Shown: positions 22,011-59,250 of the stretch, one piece after another
How the letters are laid out: each line of letters starts with the position of its first letter
How positions within the stretch are numbered: position 1 is the stretch's first letter
Assembly: GCA_020152595.1 (NCBI GenBank)
Contig: JAIGNY010002621.1
Span: 1,101,001-1,165,000 of the forward strand
Source: Chiridota heheva
Taxonomy: Eukaryota; Echinodermata; Holothuroidea; Apodida; Chiridotidae
Reading direction: 5' to 3'
DNA length: 64,000 nt
Position numbers and translations under genes: made by a program
The notes under the pieces: generated by a model
What the model saw: the letters and a program-made list of their open reading frames with translations, nothing else
Database searches by the model: none
What the model was told of the DNA's origin: nothing

Positions 22011-24577
22011 TTGCCTCCCGACCACCACATCACTGCATACCAGTGAGTGTGGTGCGTGTGGATGCATACAAGTTTTGGGCGGGGAACCAGGGGAAAGTGC
22101 CTCCCATTGTAGGGCAAGATTAATCATATAGAGATCCGACTCTGTATTGTCATGGCTATCACAATCGTGTTTGTTACAAAATGGCCCTGTCACTTATTTG
22201 AGAATAACGACCCTGTCACAGGGGTGCCTTTTAATTTTAAGGCCCCCAAAAGAGCATCAAATATATTTCAAACGACGTTTAAAAATAAAACAAAAAACCT
22301 CTAAGATCAATGTTAATTTACCACTTGTTTGATATTATGCCATAAATCGCATGAATAAATGACAGGAGATAACAATTTACAATGTAATCATATGTGTAAT
22401 GTTTATCCATTCTTCTTGAAAGTCCTTTCACATTGCACTTGGGACTAACAAGATCAATTTGGGGTCCATTTTGCTCATATATTTAATGTTACTTTTCATT
22501 TTACTATTACACATATTCTCTTTTAATCTCTTACAGGGATTTTTAGAAATTTCCTGAGAAGATTTCTGGTGAAGGTTGAACACTTGTGAGTTTACCAGTA
22601 GGGCATGCACGATTGAAGAGATCAAAACTGCCACCAACAATCACATTCAAAAATTAAAAAGATGACAGCAACATTAGAACCTACTGTACTTCATGTTCTT
22701 CTTTGTAAAAATAATTGAGTTAATCCCCAAAAAATGACTTGTAAGTTCAAAGATTTCTATCCTGGGTCAAAAGTAAAAAAAAAAAAATGTAAGATCAAAA
22801 TGTTGTCATATTATCTCACACCAATTTTGTTGTATACTCCGTAGAGAAATAGATGAGACAGAGAAGAAGAAAAATGCACTTATTTTGTTTTACTCTTTCT
22901 GCATTAGTTCATGCATATAATTTTACAATCTCTCAGTACTTTTCAACTGAAAATTCCAAAAAATATCAAAGACTGGCTTATGACTACAAATTGAATAACA
23001 GTACTTACAAAATGAAACAATGGGCACAACACAAATTTCATTACTTTTTGCACTATTCACTTACACAATTTTAATTTTAAGACAAAAATATGTGAACCTT
23101 TAACAAAATTCTGCAAAAAAATACTTTTCAGGAGGAAAGCAATAAGAAAAAAGGAACAATATCCAAGTGCTTGATTAAGATTCTATTGTTGAAGGAAGTC
23201 ATTTCAAAAGTTATTAGGTTTAAGAATAACTGTGCTTGCTTCTCCCATGACATAAATACTACTCAACTGAGCATTTGAGGGATTCTGATACAACAGCCAA
23301 CCAACTGTTCAGAAAGAACGAGAGAAATAATTATCTGACAGGTTGTGCATCCATTCAAACAGAAGATCTTTATATCACCTTGTGGATCTGGAATAAGTTC
23401 ACAACCATCAAGCATGTCAAAAATAGAACAGGACCCTGAGTGACCAACCACTAACAAACATGTTTCAATCCGACCTCTGAAGCTACAAAAAGGAAGGGAG
23501 GGGAGGGGGGGGGGGGAGGTTTTAATACTGGCCACCTCTAAGATTGTACATATTTTCCACTGTTTGTGCACACTGAGCATAATATTTGCAAATAGATTTG
23601 TACATATGTCCATGATTTATGAAAGCTGTTATTGAATTGTACAACTTGTCTATGGTTTGTACAATATTTGTATATCTTGGCTGTCCATGATTTCTATAAA
23701 CAATAGATAATTCATGTAAATTACTCATTGTTCATACAATATATCCAACCTTAATGTAATCCCTGAAAATTACCGAGAGAAACTGTTTTTACTTCAGCTC
23801 TAAATGTTTTGTGGAATCGTTCATTTCTACAATGGATTCCTTTTAAATAACACTTCAATTTTTGTGAATGAAAACTAATAGACCATTATAATCATCAATT
23901 AAATTTACATCTGAGAGGAAACAAAAACTACTACACAAGTTTTAGTCTACATGAATACATACTTTGAATTGTATATGTGAGAAAAGTTAGCTGCATCTTC
24001 AGCTTAAACCACTGCTCAAATAAACTATGGTACCATAGTGTTATAAAATCAAATATTATAAAATCAATATTAAGTTGGCGCTGGATGCATTAAAATCATA
24101 CTAAGTCTTAATCCCGATCAAACATTAAATTTTCTTAAAATAAGTTGTACAAGCTTACAATTGCTTGGGTGAACGTTGAGGAAGGGAAAGTAGTCCTGAC
24201 ACCACCTATTTTCTTTAGAGAATATTTTGCTAAAATATTAAAACTGAAATTGTAAAGAATTTTGTTTATCAAATCCTCTCTTAAAGCCTGCAGGTTGTGA
24301 ATGTTAGGAGAGATGGCACAGCTTTCAAATTATTATGAAATAATGTTTGGTTAGCCCAAAGATTCTACTTGCAATCCTACTTGTACATTTTCAAGCTTAG
24401 AACCCCTCTTTGTGTAACTCAATGTAATATAATAGTGGTGTTTTTATCCTCATAAAAATAAACAAAAAATGAATTCAATTGTTAAACCAGGAGGTAATTA
24501 ACCAGTTTTTTTGATGAGCACCAAGAGATTACATTTTGTCCTTGAAGCTCATAAATAATAATATATTCAAATAAAAT
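22011..24577. other. No gene seen
   Basis: This is AT-rich sequence between two convergent genes. A short open frame near 22853 has no family resemblance and no splice support. A G run lies at about 23502-23517. It could contain distal 3' untranslated sequence of APC, but no polyadenylation site can be chosen with confidence. Confidence 0.45.
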
Positions 24578-24885
24578 GAGAGATGCAGTGGCTCAGTGGT
24601 TAAGGAGTCATGCTCGTATTCCAAAGGTACCGGGTTCGATTCCCATCACAAGTGCTGCATTGTGTTCTTAAGCAAGACACTTTACGCTACTTGCTTTAGT
24701 CCACTCAGCTGTGAAAATGAGTACCAGCACTGCTGGGGAGTTAATCTGCGATGGACTGGCCACGGGGAGCCGTGTACTCTCATCCGCTTGCGCCATGGAA
24801 ACCGGGGATAAGCACCGGCTCTATGAGCCTAATGGCTCGATGGAATTAGCTTCTTCTGAATGAAACATTTCAATGCTGTAAATAA
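24578..24885 (+). mobile_element. tRNA-derived SINE
   Basis: An RNA polymerase III A box, TGGCTCAGTGG (24589-24599), and a B box, GGTTCGATTCC (24633-24643), lie 44 bases apart, the spacing of a tRNA gene. A non-tRNA body follows (AAGCAAGACACTTTACGC, then CCACTCAGCTG), and the 3' end is A-rich. The head lacks a clean acceptor stem, so it is not a functional tRNA. The SINE superfamily of the body was not identified. Confidence 0.85.
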
Positions 24886-26126
24886 AAATGCTACTAAAGG
24901 ATTAAAACAATTTGCAAAATGACATCAATCTATACATGATATTTTCAATGAATAATACTCTTATCAAACATATCTGCCTTTTAAGGGCAATACACAAAAA
25001 TAATATGCGATTTACAAAACCAAACAGCTGCTATAAAAGAATATCAAATCTTTACAAAACACTGATTCTCCGTCTTCACAAAGTGTCATTTTTTCCAAAA
25101 TGCCACACAATCCCACAACCTGCTGTTTGATGACTGAGATTAATGAGAACTGATTAGGCAAAAGACGTATCTAAACATTTCAAATGAATGAAGGTTATAA
25201 TTCTCAGCATACCCACTGAATGTCACTCAGATTCTTTTATGTTCAAAAATGTTTGTCAGATAATGAGATTCCTGATCTTAACTTGTTTGTCTTCAAAATT
25301 TCCAGTCATACTAACATTTTGTGTAATACTTCGAGTAAGAGAAACACAGGTCTAAACCCTGTTTCTTTCATACACTTGAATGGCACGGATTACAACAAGT
25401 TTGTCATCAACGTTTTATGTATATTTAATGAAATGCCTAATTTAAAATACAATCATCACAAACACATGATTTTAATAGTGGTTTGACACAACACCTCCAA
25501 CACTTACAATAACTAACTAATCCATGGGTGGTAATCCAAAAATATACTAGTTAGGCAATTTAACATTTGCAAAGAAAAGAAAAGTGTAAAATCAAGTAGC
25601 AAATAGATTGGTACCAGAATATGACCACTATCATAGGTAAGTACAAAACTGCAAGTTAAGTGCATCTACATATAGCCCATTCACATTTACACGTGCTTGA
25701 GCAAAATACTTGGTGACACTGAAGTGTTTCACTTTAAAAGCACCAAAGAAAGGGAAAAAATATGTTTATTTTTGTACATACCTTCAAGATAAAAAGAAAG
25801 GAATATTTACAGAGCTATCTACAAAGTTGTACATTATTTTCAGATGTTTTCAACCATTTATGTTACAGGAAATGAATATAGATTATAACACTTTATAGAA
25901 TTTTATGAAAACTTTTGAATTGAATAAAGAATGTTGCACAATAATATTATCACATATGAAACTAATTGCATTTGATACATTTACAAAGACTTGTGCCAGC
26001 TTGTAACATGTTTCAAACTTTGAAATATCTATATACAACCATGCATTTACAACATAAATAGAAGAATAAGCTGAACTCATTATATTCAAAAACACTGACA
26101 CTGATTATCATACACATCATTGAATA
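24886..26126. other. No gene seen
   Basis: AT-rich sequence with only short random open frames. It may be downstream flank or distal 3' untranslated region of APC. No repeat unit or structured RNA stands out. Confidence 0.45.
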
Positions 26127-26130
26127 TTAA

Positions 26131-26734
26131 AGGAGCACTAGTCCAAAAAGTGAGGACACTCCTTTTTGCAAATTTCACAGATATATCATCCACAACAGAT
26201 CAATAAACTTCATGCCTCCATTCTCAAGGTCGGAGAGACGTAACTGTGTACCGGCTCAGTACGGTTTTGCTAAGTTGGAGGGGAAACTTTATCATTACAG
26301 TCAATGGGATATTTTTTATGAATACTTGTGTCGCCTTAGCCAGTCAGCGAACATTATTGGAACTCATAAATGTTGGAAACTAAAATCCAATACACAACAT
26401 TTGTGTAGAAAAATAATTCTGTCCAGTATTTGTTGAAAAATGACGAAAAAATATGTTGTTCTCCCATTGACTGCAATGATAAGTGACTGTTTGTTTTCCC
26501 CTTTGACTGATGTGAGAGATCGTCAAAAAAGCATTGTTACGTCGCCGTGCACCACAACATTCCCGGATGTCCGACCTCCAGAATAGCCCACATACAACTT
26601 GAGGGTAAAGGTCACTTGAATATTCATATTAACATGATACTTGCTATACCGTTTAGTGGTAGATAAGCATTCCATTTTGGAAGGGGAGGGGGGGAACCCT
26701 AAAATATATTCTCACTTTTTGGTCTAGTGCTTCT
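26131..26734. mobile_element. 604-bp TTAA-flanked inverted-repeat element
   Basis: The terminal repeats AGGAGCACTAGTCCAAAAAG (left) and AGAAGCACTAGACCAAAAAG (right, reverse complement) are each bordered by TTAA (26127-26130 and 26735-26738). TTAA duplication is the signature of piggyBac-type transposition. The interior has no transposase and contains the inverted-repeat block also found at 6783-7148. It lies about 1.5 kb past the APC stop. Confidence 0.8.
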
Positions 26735-26738
26735 TTAA

Positions 26739-28206
26739 ATTCATAATTTGTACTGTTCAATGCCAGAATATGTACAAGTTAAGAAGTCGTGTACATCATT
26801 TGAAATATTCATAATGCATACAATTACAAGCGAAAGTCATACTTGTCTAGATCTTTAAAAGATCATCTTTCATTAAGGGCGAGGACAAAAACTGAAAGTC
26901 TCCAACCAATCAAAAGTGTAATGTTTACAGCGTTTCATTACCCATGCTTCAATCTGATGCAATCTTCTAAAAGGTGAAATAATGTTTATGCCAGCAAGTT
27001 TTGTAGAATTGGTGCAGTTTGTGACCTTCAAGAATCCTCTCCTTGTATGTTATTTGTCCTGTTCTACACCCAGCTCTAAAATTATATTGTTTTGCACAGA
27101 CATACAATAAAAGGAGGCTTCAGTCTTGTGACATGACTGAGACTTGCATGTCTTTTCTACAACCCAGACATTTCAAACCTGTTATTTATTTGTGACCTTA
27201 CCTTACTGACTTGGCTATGATACCAACAAAAATATGGTTCTACAAAGAACATCAATTTAATCAACAAACTAAGTTTTTTTTGCCTGGCCTTTAATAACGA
27301 CAAGTCGTTTTACATATCTTTTAAAAATTTGATGTATTTGTTTAGAATATGTAGTACACATTGTGGTACTCAAAAAAAACTTGATGAACAAGTTTTAAAT
27401 TCAACTTCAAAAGTTATTAGATGTTACCAACAACTTCTGTTTGGACATTTCATTCCCTTTAAAAATGATCACTGTCTGCAACGTAAATGCAGAAATTGGT
27501 TTTCCCTCTTATAGAATGTTAGATTATCAGAATAAAAGAAAGATCTTTTCTGTGTTTTAATTTATCATGCCAGTTTCATTTCAGAAAAAAAAGATATGCC
27601 CATGTAACTCTGCATTACGGGCTCATTGTCAAACAGGCTTTTCAGGCCTTATCTGCCAATTGCCCATAGCAAGAAATGAGTTCCAAAATGTCTTAATCAA
27701 AAAAATAAAAATAAGTACGCCTCACTAAAATAAACCTCATTTACGTAGCATCGCCCTCTTTCAGTTCTGAGGACACTATAAGATCTCAGAACTGGCAAAC
27801 AATGTAGTCAGGTTCCAAGTAAATTGATAACAAAATCTTACTTTCATGTCTTTTTGCCATATGATTTTAAAATGATGGATAATTAAATTTCAGGTTCATC
27901 TCATGCTATAGTCTCAACTTTAATACATGGACAAATGGCATCCCATATGGCGATGCTTACAAATCTTCAATGATTATTTCAGCTGCTTGCTGCATAACAC
28001 TTACAAATTAGTTCTAATCTTTGAATAAAAAGACTTGAGTAATCAGCTGAGAAGAAGATTGCTGTGAAATTATTCTGATGTATGAATTATAGTACTTAAA
28101 ATTTTGTATTTTTTGGAGTGATAAATTGTCATCTCTACAATCTTATATATTGATCATAAGCTACTGATACATTCTTGGCTGTTATGAATGGCATACACCA
28201 CCTCCT
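26739..28206 (-). other. Probable APC 3' untranslated region and flank
   Basis: This AT-rich sequence directly follows the APC stop on the minus strand. TTATTTATT at about 27183-27191 reads AATAAATAA on the minus strand, a possible polyadenylation signal, but other candidates exist. No open frame is convincing. Confidence 0.35.
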
Positions 28207-51286
<23,080 letters not shown>

Positions 51287-54200
51287 CTGAACATAACATG
51301 AAAAGATGTTCATTTGATAATCCTAATCCTCTCACTATCATAAACAAACCCGGTTCCAACTTAAGACATTTATTTTGAATTACTTAAACAATAAATAACA
51401 ATCTACAACATAATGTCAAAATCCAATTTGACAGTTTCTTGAAATAAAAATAAGCACTCTCTGATACCATAGTGAAGTAAGAATACATTTATAATTGCCA
51501 CCATTCATCAACTACAGTCTGTCAAGACAATTGCTTTCTGAAGTTTGCAAAAATAATACAAAATGCTATTATTTTGTCAATTAGGTAACTTTTTAACAAG
51601 TGTCAAAGTCTGAAATTTGTGAGTCAAACAATGATGTAACAAACTAGCATATACAATGTTATTCCATATGCAAGATATCATTGAAGAGCGACCAGTCTGT
51701 CACTCTCACTATTGCATTGCTAATTATATGTAATACCACACTTACACCTAGCATACTCATGTGTATATAATTTCCCTACACACCTAACATATTCATGCAA
51801 TTTACTCATCTTCCAGAATGCGCTGTTTTGTAAATCATAATCCCTGTAAATTTCATTACACTTGTCATTTTCCTTCAACAGGTAACTCTTATTGAGATGT
51901 CAAGAAGCATAACACACTTTTCTTTCTAGTTTATCTCTTGGAGGCACGTTTTTTTGAGTAGTGTGTCAAATATTTCATCTCTGGTGAAGAGATTATTTCA
52001 AGTGGAAGCAGTCAATGTCATAACTTTCACGTTTAACGGGCAAAAAGTCAGTTGATAGCATCTGAACTCAAATTTCCGAAGACTGGGGACTTCAAAGTTT
52101 CTGTTAACCACTCAATTTGAAATGTTAGTAACCTGACTAAGCTGAAATTAAATATTCCATTTACAAAATATAATTTTCTCATACTTCATCACACAAATTC
52201 AAATATTTTCAAAATTGGATGAATTTAATGCCAGGATACTAACAATTTACAGTAAACAAAAATCCATGACAATTCAATTAATCATACAACCTACAAAAAA
52301 TCCCACATTAAACTTTGCCTTGAAATTGAGTTACACCCCTAATGAGCACATCTGGATTAGCAGCACCAGCTTTCTGTGTGAGTAATTGCTTCTCACATGC
52401 AGAACACCTCAGTAATAGTAATTAATGCTCAAGAGTGGATTCAATCAGCCTTACCCACTTCAGGTCATCTGTACGAGGTGGTGCTTGTTTTAATATTGAA
52501 GACAATTGGGCATTTACCAACGTGACTCATGATTAGCACATGACTTGTGAGTACATCAAAAGTGCACTTCCTAACCTAGAAAGCATACAATGTCAAATGG
52601 GCTACAGTACAAACAACCATTAAAACCTGGCTTCACTTGGTGATAAACCCCTGAAAAAGTCTGGAAATACTCAATTCACGTTCAATGCAGAACCTTAACC
52701 ACTCCTTAGTTTTCCATCTATTATCTGTGGATGTGACACACAACTTTATACAGTATACAATTTAAAATAAAAATTTTAACATACTTTCATTTATTATATT
52801 TACATTTTTATTTTTATATAGCTTTAAAAATAATTGACCATGTTGCCTCTACCTGTGCATATACCTTCAAACAACATCTACAACATCTACCTGTCAACTA
52901 TTTCAATGTTGTTGACTTCATGAGAAAAATCATAGATAAGTATAATGAAAGCATTTGCAACATTTTATTTATCATATCCAAATTAAACACTGTCTTTATA
53001 AAGAATCCTATCCAATGAAATGCCGCTGATCAGATCCACCTATGACCCAATGTAAACACCCAAGCATGATACCAGTCATCATCGCTCGCATGGAACATTG
53101 ATCTCACGAAACGGTAATTATACCAGAAAGGCAAATCACAAATGGTTTGCATCTTAAGCTCTTAATTCAGAATTCGGATATCATGACATATGCATACTGA
53201 AGCCATAAATTCTTCACGATACCTCTCATGTTCATAAAACAAGCGTTCCCACCGGAGCACTCCATTGCCATGTCATTAATATTTCACTGGTGACTCATGA
53301 CTTCTTCGTTACACTCCATAAAATCAATTCACTCTTGATCTTCAAACCTTCCACTTTCTATAATACTAGAGTTGGAAGCACTTCAGCTTTTAAGTCCGTG
53401 GCTAATTTTTGACATCAAGAATGTCTTTTTTATTTTTATTTTGGCTTGTAACTGGATGAACTGCAAATATCTTCCAAGAAGGGCTAGATGACAGAATTTT
53501 GAAGAATTAATTCATGTCTTTCCTTTGCGCAAGAGATATCTGATGACAAAGTGTACGGGTCTGACACAATTGACTTGCATAAAAAACCACTTCTTCACTT
53601 TGAGTACTACTTACAATCCATTCCTTACGGTTATTCATTAAAATACAAAATGGAGAAACATTACAAATGATAACCAGTCCTCAGAAATGAAATAGAGAAC
53701 ACAAGACAACACTTAAATTAACATACATGTTTTTTACAGCTTTGTAAGGGTTTTTCTAAATGGTTAAATCATGTAAACTGAAACTACCCAGGAAAACCCA
53801 CATTACATTGCTTTTCAGTTCTTCTGTATAATTACCCAGATTGTAAATAAACCCAAGTAGTATAGGCTTTATACAAATTTGAAGCACAAGAATTCCATCT
53901 TTGCTTGTAAATTTAACTTTAATATCACTGTGACTAAACTTCCATTTTTGCTTGTAAATTTAACTTACTCAAGCTAGTTTACACAATGCTTTTTGCAGTA
54001 CAGCTCAATCCCTCAGCCACAATTTTGAACAGGGTTTTCGGAGGTAAATAATTCTACCATCTTTTATTGGAGGAAATGTTTCATTCACAAAATCAATGAA
54101 GATAGATTCCATACAAGTTGTAAATGCTTGATAAAACAATGATCTTTGGTCCCTGAGAAATGACAAACATGCTTCATCTGTATACGTCATTTGACGAATT

Positions 54201-56954
54201 TGATGTTTTCGTGAGGACTACAAAGCATGACATGTACGCAGTGAATGATAAGCTTACACAGCAACAACTCTCAGCACGAGTTTCCAAGTAATAAAAAACA
54301 CTTGAAATATATCCGAAGAGTGAAATCCATACAGTGTATTCTATTTGTAAATCACTTTAATCATGACAATAACATTCCTACAGGGACAAGTATCAACTTC
54401 CAGTACAATTTGCAAAATCTATCTTCAGTATTGAAACACCCATGCTTCACTTTCTCTGGTTGCTTTATTGCAAGTAAAATTGAAATATTAAATAGAGGGT
54501 TAAGTCCATATTGCCACTCTTCAGAGGATATACAAGGCTTATTTTCAGTGGCATTTATAATGGGTGCTTTCCCTATTACCTGCTATTCTAATGGATTGGG
54601 AATCTCTTTAAAATGTTGGGGCTCCTAATATTCCATCAACAAGTAACACAAAAATTGCTATCTTTAGGTTATAATGATGAAGACAATAAAAAAAAAAGAT
54701 AATAATAATCTCCTCCAACCAAAATAATAATTAAATAAATAAAAAATTACTGTAGGTTTATTATCAGAAGCTTTAAAAATATCATTTCTTATCTACATCC
54801 AAATGTATGAGCTAGGAAAGGTTCTTTTCCTTTTTTCTTTACTGTATGTCACTGTGTGGATATGCAATATCAATGATGCAGAAAACTCAAATATGACTCA
54901 TCCACTTTCTCTGCTAATCAGCTTTGAGGCAACTTGTTAACAAGATAAGTAATAATGAATGACCCTCAGATACAGGTCAGAAGAAGTTCAATTGGAACCT
55001 GACAACTTGACCATGATAGCGAGTGAGTCAAATGAATCAGATGCTTGCAACACAGGTGGTGTTCTATGAATTTATGCAGCAGTCAAAGGCATCTTCACAG
55101 ACCCCCCCTCAAGATACATTAAAGATTTGGCGTTGTTACGATGTTGAATCTTCAGGTCAAATATTTAAAGTTTGTGTGAATCTTGACCTAAAATACTTTT
55201 CGGTGATGTTAATCTTAAACTGATTTTTTATTTTTATTTTGATGAGTCTTTGCCTAAAAAACTATTTGCATATGGGTGAATCCTTATCGAAATTCTTTTA
55301 TCTAAACGACGAAAATGCATCAAATTCAAATTATTAACGTTGAATTAGCGTCAAACTGAAAAATAATAATTTCTTACTATTTTCCATATTAAGGACACTT
55401 CATTCTCGCTAGCGCATTGCGTAAATAGTTTTCCACCGGGAGCTAATCTAGGACCTCTATGTAAACGTATGATTATGTGGTAGTAACCTGGTAACATCTT
55501 TGTACTACGAACATAGGTCCACAGTGATTACTAGGTAAATTAATTGTATATTATGGCTTGCAAATTTTGCCATCTTACGAATCAATCGCGTAACTTTTAA
55601 TACTTTATATTACGATTCCAGACAGAACTTTGGGTTATTGTTGAGGCAATTTTATTGCACAGAAATAAAGATGGAACTTTAATGTTCCCAATTTTTATTG
55701 AGGTAAATTTGAAGCATTTGAAAGTTATTTCATACCACGTAAATTATATACATGGGCCTAGTAATGTTACTATAAGAACGTAGTAAAGCCTAAGCTTAGA
55801 ACTCTTATTGTCTCAGTATGTAACGAGTGTATTGATGCTTGTGTGTAAACTTGCTAGTGGAACCAAAAAGCAACAGTAAGATTTCACTTTTATATCAGGG
55901 TTTTGAGTATTGAATGACTAAAAATAATGTGTGGTCTTACCTTCTATACATAACAACTTGTGCAGATACACAATATTTCTTTCATTTGGTATCAAAAAAC
56001 TCCACAAAACTAGGTGCAAGACCAAAGAAAGTCAAAATAAAAATTCATGAATATTCAAATGTTTTTGGTCAACTGTAAAATCTTTTTTAAAACAAAGAAA
56101 AAAAAGCAACAACATAAAAAGAAATGCTTTGAGCCAACAAGTGACTCATACTTGTTTATCTAACCAACTGTTACAAATGAAGAAAGAACTACATGTCATT
56201 TAGTTCCAATTGACCCACACTAATGATATTGACAAACCTGACACATGAATCAATGATGGCTATTTTCATTAGATAACGTTCATTGTAATTAGGCTTCCAC
56301 TGTCAGTCTCAAGCTAAATGAATGTTTCAATTTATGGCCCAACTGTAAGTGGGCTAATTATAGCCACTGGCTTGCTGCAAATAAATATCAGGGGAGAAAA
56401 AAGCCTTGAGATTTACAGAGCGGTCAAGCACACTACATTCTACCAGTACCCATTCATTTCTGCGATGGTTCATCCAATGAATATACTCTTTAGGGAATCC
56501 ATGCAAATTTTACTTTTGTCATTTTTAAAATATTATTTATCAACTTTGAATCTCAATTTTGATCTACAAGCATCTTAGTACACCCACCCAAAAATTCAAG
56601 GTTCTTGAATTGTTGAAATATTTTCAATTCTAAAAGGAAAGGAAAAAGAAAGGCAACTTGTGTATTAATAAAGATGTGCAATTTACAACTACTGAAATGT
56701 TATTGACATATTTTTGGTTTGGTATAAAGTTCATTAAAAACATGCAAAGTTTGTCAACATTCAAATAGTGATAATAATAATACTGAAAATACCAGGATAC
56801 ATAGTTGCTTGTGGGTAACTGATCTCCTTAAAGATAGAAAAAATAAAAAATCACCATTAGTATTCAGTTTTTGGCAAATCTCGTGCAAGACCATGAAATA
56901 TTGATATTTAGAAAATAACTAAAAATTTGTCTAAACAGAACCAAACGATTTTGT
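51287..56954. other. Presumed upstream APC intron or 5' region; no exon identified
   Basis: The expected exons for the N-terminal heptad repeat and the ELEKERSLLLADL-type segment were looked for on the minus strand and not found. The sequence is AT-rich. A 127-residue plus-strand frame at 54245 has no recognisable features. A near-duplicate of about 25 bases (TTTGCTTGTAAATTTAACTT) occurs at 53902 and 53947. Confidence 0.4.
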
Positions 56955-58566
56955 GGTTCCGATGCTCTTTCATAAGCTGATTGATTTGCACAATTTGTAT
57001 AAACTATCATGTCATTGCATATCATGAAATATTTGTTCCATGATATTTATTCATAAGCCACACCCACCATGCAGATCAATAAAAATGCTCACATTTGCAT
57101 TTGCACAATAATTAACAACATCATCAAATCAAGTATGATGCAAAAATGAATGCTGATTTATCCTATTCCAAAAATTTGTCAGAAAGCCCCACCTACTAAA
57201 TAGCATTCATGACATCGCTACCACAACATTTGAACACATACAGACCATGACCCATCTGTGTATCACATCGAGCATAAATCTGATATCGTTTATGGTGTTT
57301 ACATCATTTAGCACTTTCATATTTAGCTAGGCATTAAGCCAAACCCACACCGTGCATATTCATGACATCTGTTGATAACATAAGCATGTACACAATAACC
57401 AACAAATTATCATGCCCAATATAACGCAAAACGTACATGCAGTTGCTCATTTATCACTTTTTTAAAATTTTTACTTTAAGCCCCGCCCACTTATCAATAT
57501 GCATGAAATCACCACCACAAAAATTAGGTCACATCTGCAGACCATGAGCTATCTATGTACCACACATGATGTGAATCCAATTTAAAGTTTTTGAGAAATC
57601 ATGATTAATTGTGCTTTTTGTTTACAAAATCATATTAAGCTCGCCCACTATGCATATTAATGAAATCAAAAATACCCACTAGCTAACATTATTACAAGAA
57701 ATATTAAACAAAACAGACATGTGATTGTCAAAATAAGAGCATTTCAATTTTTTTATATTAAGCCCCACTAGTATGCATGATATCACCACCAGAAACAATA
57801 GGGGCACATCTATAGACCATGGGCTATATCTTTATGTGTACCATATAATACATTAATCCAGTTCACTGTTCTTGAAATACCGTGTTTACAAGCTCTTTTC
57901 AGTGAAATCATATTAAGCCCTGCCCACTATGCATATTAATGAAATTCAATGTTTTTACATCAAGAACATGTACACACCAGCAAAAAACATAATTATAACA
58001 AACATGAAACAAAACAGACATGTGCTTGTTAAAGAATGAACATTTCAATATTTTCACTTTATGCCCCACCAACTCATTACTATGCATGACATCATCATCA
58101 AAAACAATGAGGTACATTTACAAACCATCTGTATACCAAATATGACAAAACCAGTTTACTATTCTTGAGATACCGTGTTTACAAGCTCATTTCAGCAAAA
58201 TCATATTCATCCCCGCCCACTATGCATATCAATGAAAATTAATATTTTTACATCGTGAACATGTACACACCAGAATTAGGCCAAATATGAAACAAAACAG
58301 ACATGTGGTTCTTAAAATATAAACATTTCAAGATTTTTACATTAAGCCCTGCCTACTCATTAATATGCATGACATCGCCATTAAAAACGATAGGGCACAT
58401 CTACAGACCATGGGCTACCTGTGTACCACATATGACACGAATCCAGTGTACTGTTCTTGAAATATCGCATTTACGAGCTGGCTGTCACATACACACGCAT
58501 TCACACACACATACATACACACCGATGCACGACCGCATAGGTTCCTGATGCTATCGCATTGGAACC
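56955..58566. mobile_element. Helitron-like interspersed element (HINE), copy B, intact ends
   Basis: It starts GGTTCCGATGC (56955-56965) and ends in a hairpin (58540-58566) with GGTTCC and GGAACC arms and an inner ATGC/GCAT pair. Five internal units of about 270-310 bases carry the CATGACATCACC-type word at about 57207, 57508, 57778, 58087 and 58370, followed by a CACA/CATA microsatellite. It shows the uninterrupted form of copy A across the LINE insertion point. Confidence 0.75.
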
Positions 58567-58799
58567 AAAAAGGATAAAATCCTTTTTATTTTAAAGAAAA
58601 ACATATTTAGATGTTAATCACTATTTCACAGTTTTCATCTGATTTCCCTTAAATTGTAAACTGGCCTTCGCCATCTAGACAAAGATATTGCAATTACTGA
58701 GAGATTTCTTGTAATCTGAGAAGATATTCAGGTTGGGAAATTCATGAGACAATATTTTCCATCTAAGACGAGGCCATGTTGTAGACATCTTAATCATTA

Positions 58800-59250
58800 C
58801 ATACAAATCAGAACCAAAAGGTATTTACGTCATGAAGATGTACATACAAGCTACCAACATAATCATACCACTTATGAAACAAAACAGACATGTGGTTTTT
58901 AAAATATGAACATTTCAAGAATTTTACATTAAGCCCCACCTACTTATTAATATGCATGGCATCACCATCAAAAAAAATCGGGCATATCTACAGACCATGG
59001 GCTATCTGCTATCTGTGTACCACATATGAATCCAGTTTATTATTCTTGAGATATCGTGTTGACGAGCTGGCCATCACAAACACATACACACATATACATA
59101 CATGCATGCATACATACACACATACATATATACACCCATACATACAGTACATACATACATACATACACACATACATACATACACCCATACACACATACAT
59201 ACACACGCCAACATGACTGCATAGGTTCCTAATGCTATCGCATCGGAACC
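58800..59250. mobile_element. Helitron-like interspersed element (HINE), copy C, truncated
   Basis: One internal unit (ATTAATATGCATGGCATCACC at about 58950), a CATA-rich microsatellite (about 59080-59212) and the cleanest 3' hairpin (59224-59250) are present. The hairpin has GGTTCC and GGAACC arms, with AATGC and GCAT inner arms around TATC. The left end is missing. Confidence 0.75.

Noticed and set aside
24578..24660. Functional tRNA gene
   Set aside because: Polymerase III boxes are present but the stem-pairing and 3' acceptor end of a tRNA are not; a SINE body follows.
54245..54628. 127-codon plus-strand open frame
   Set aside because: No recognisable domain; lies in presumed APC upstream intron on the opposite strand; length is possible by chance in AT-rich DNA.
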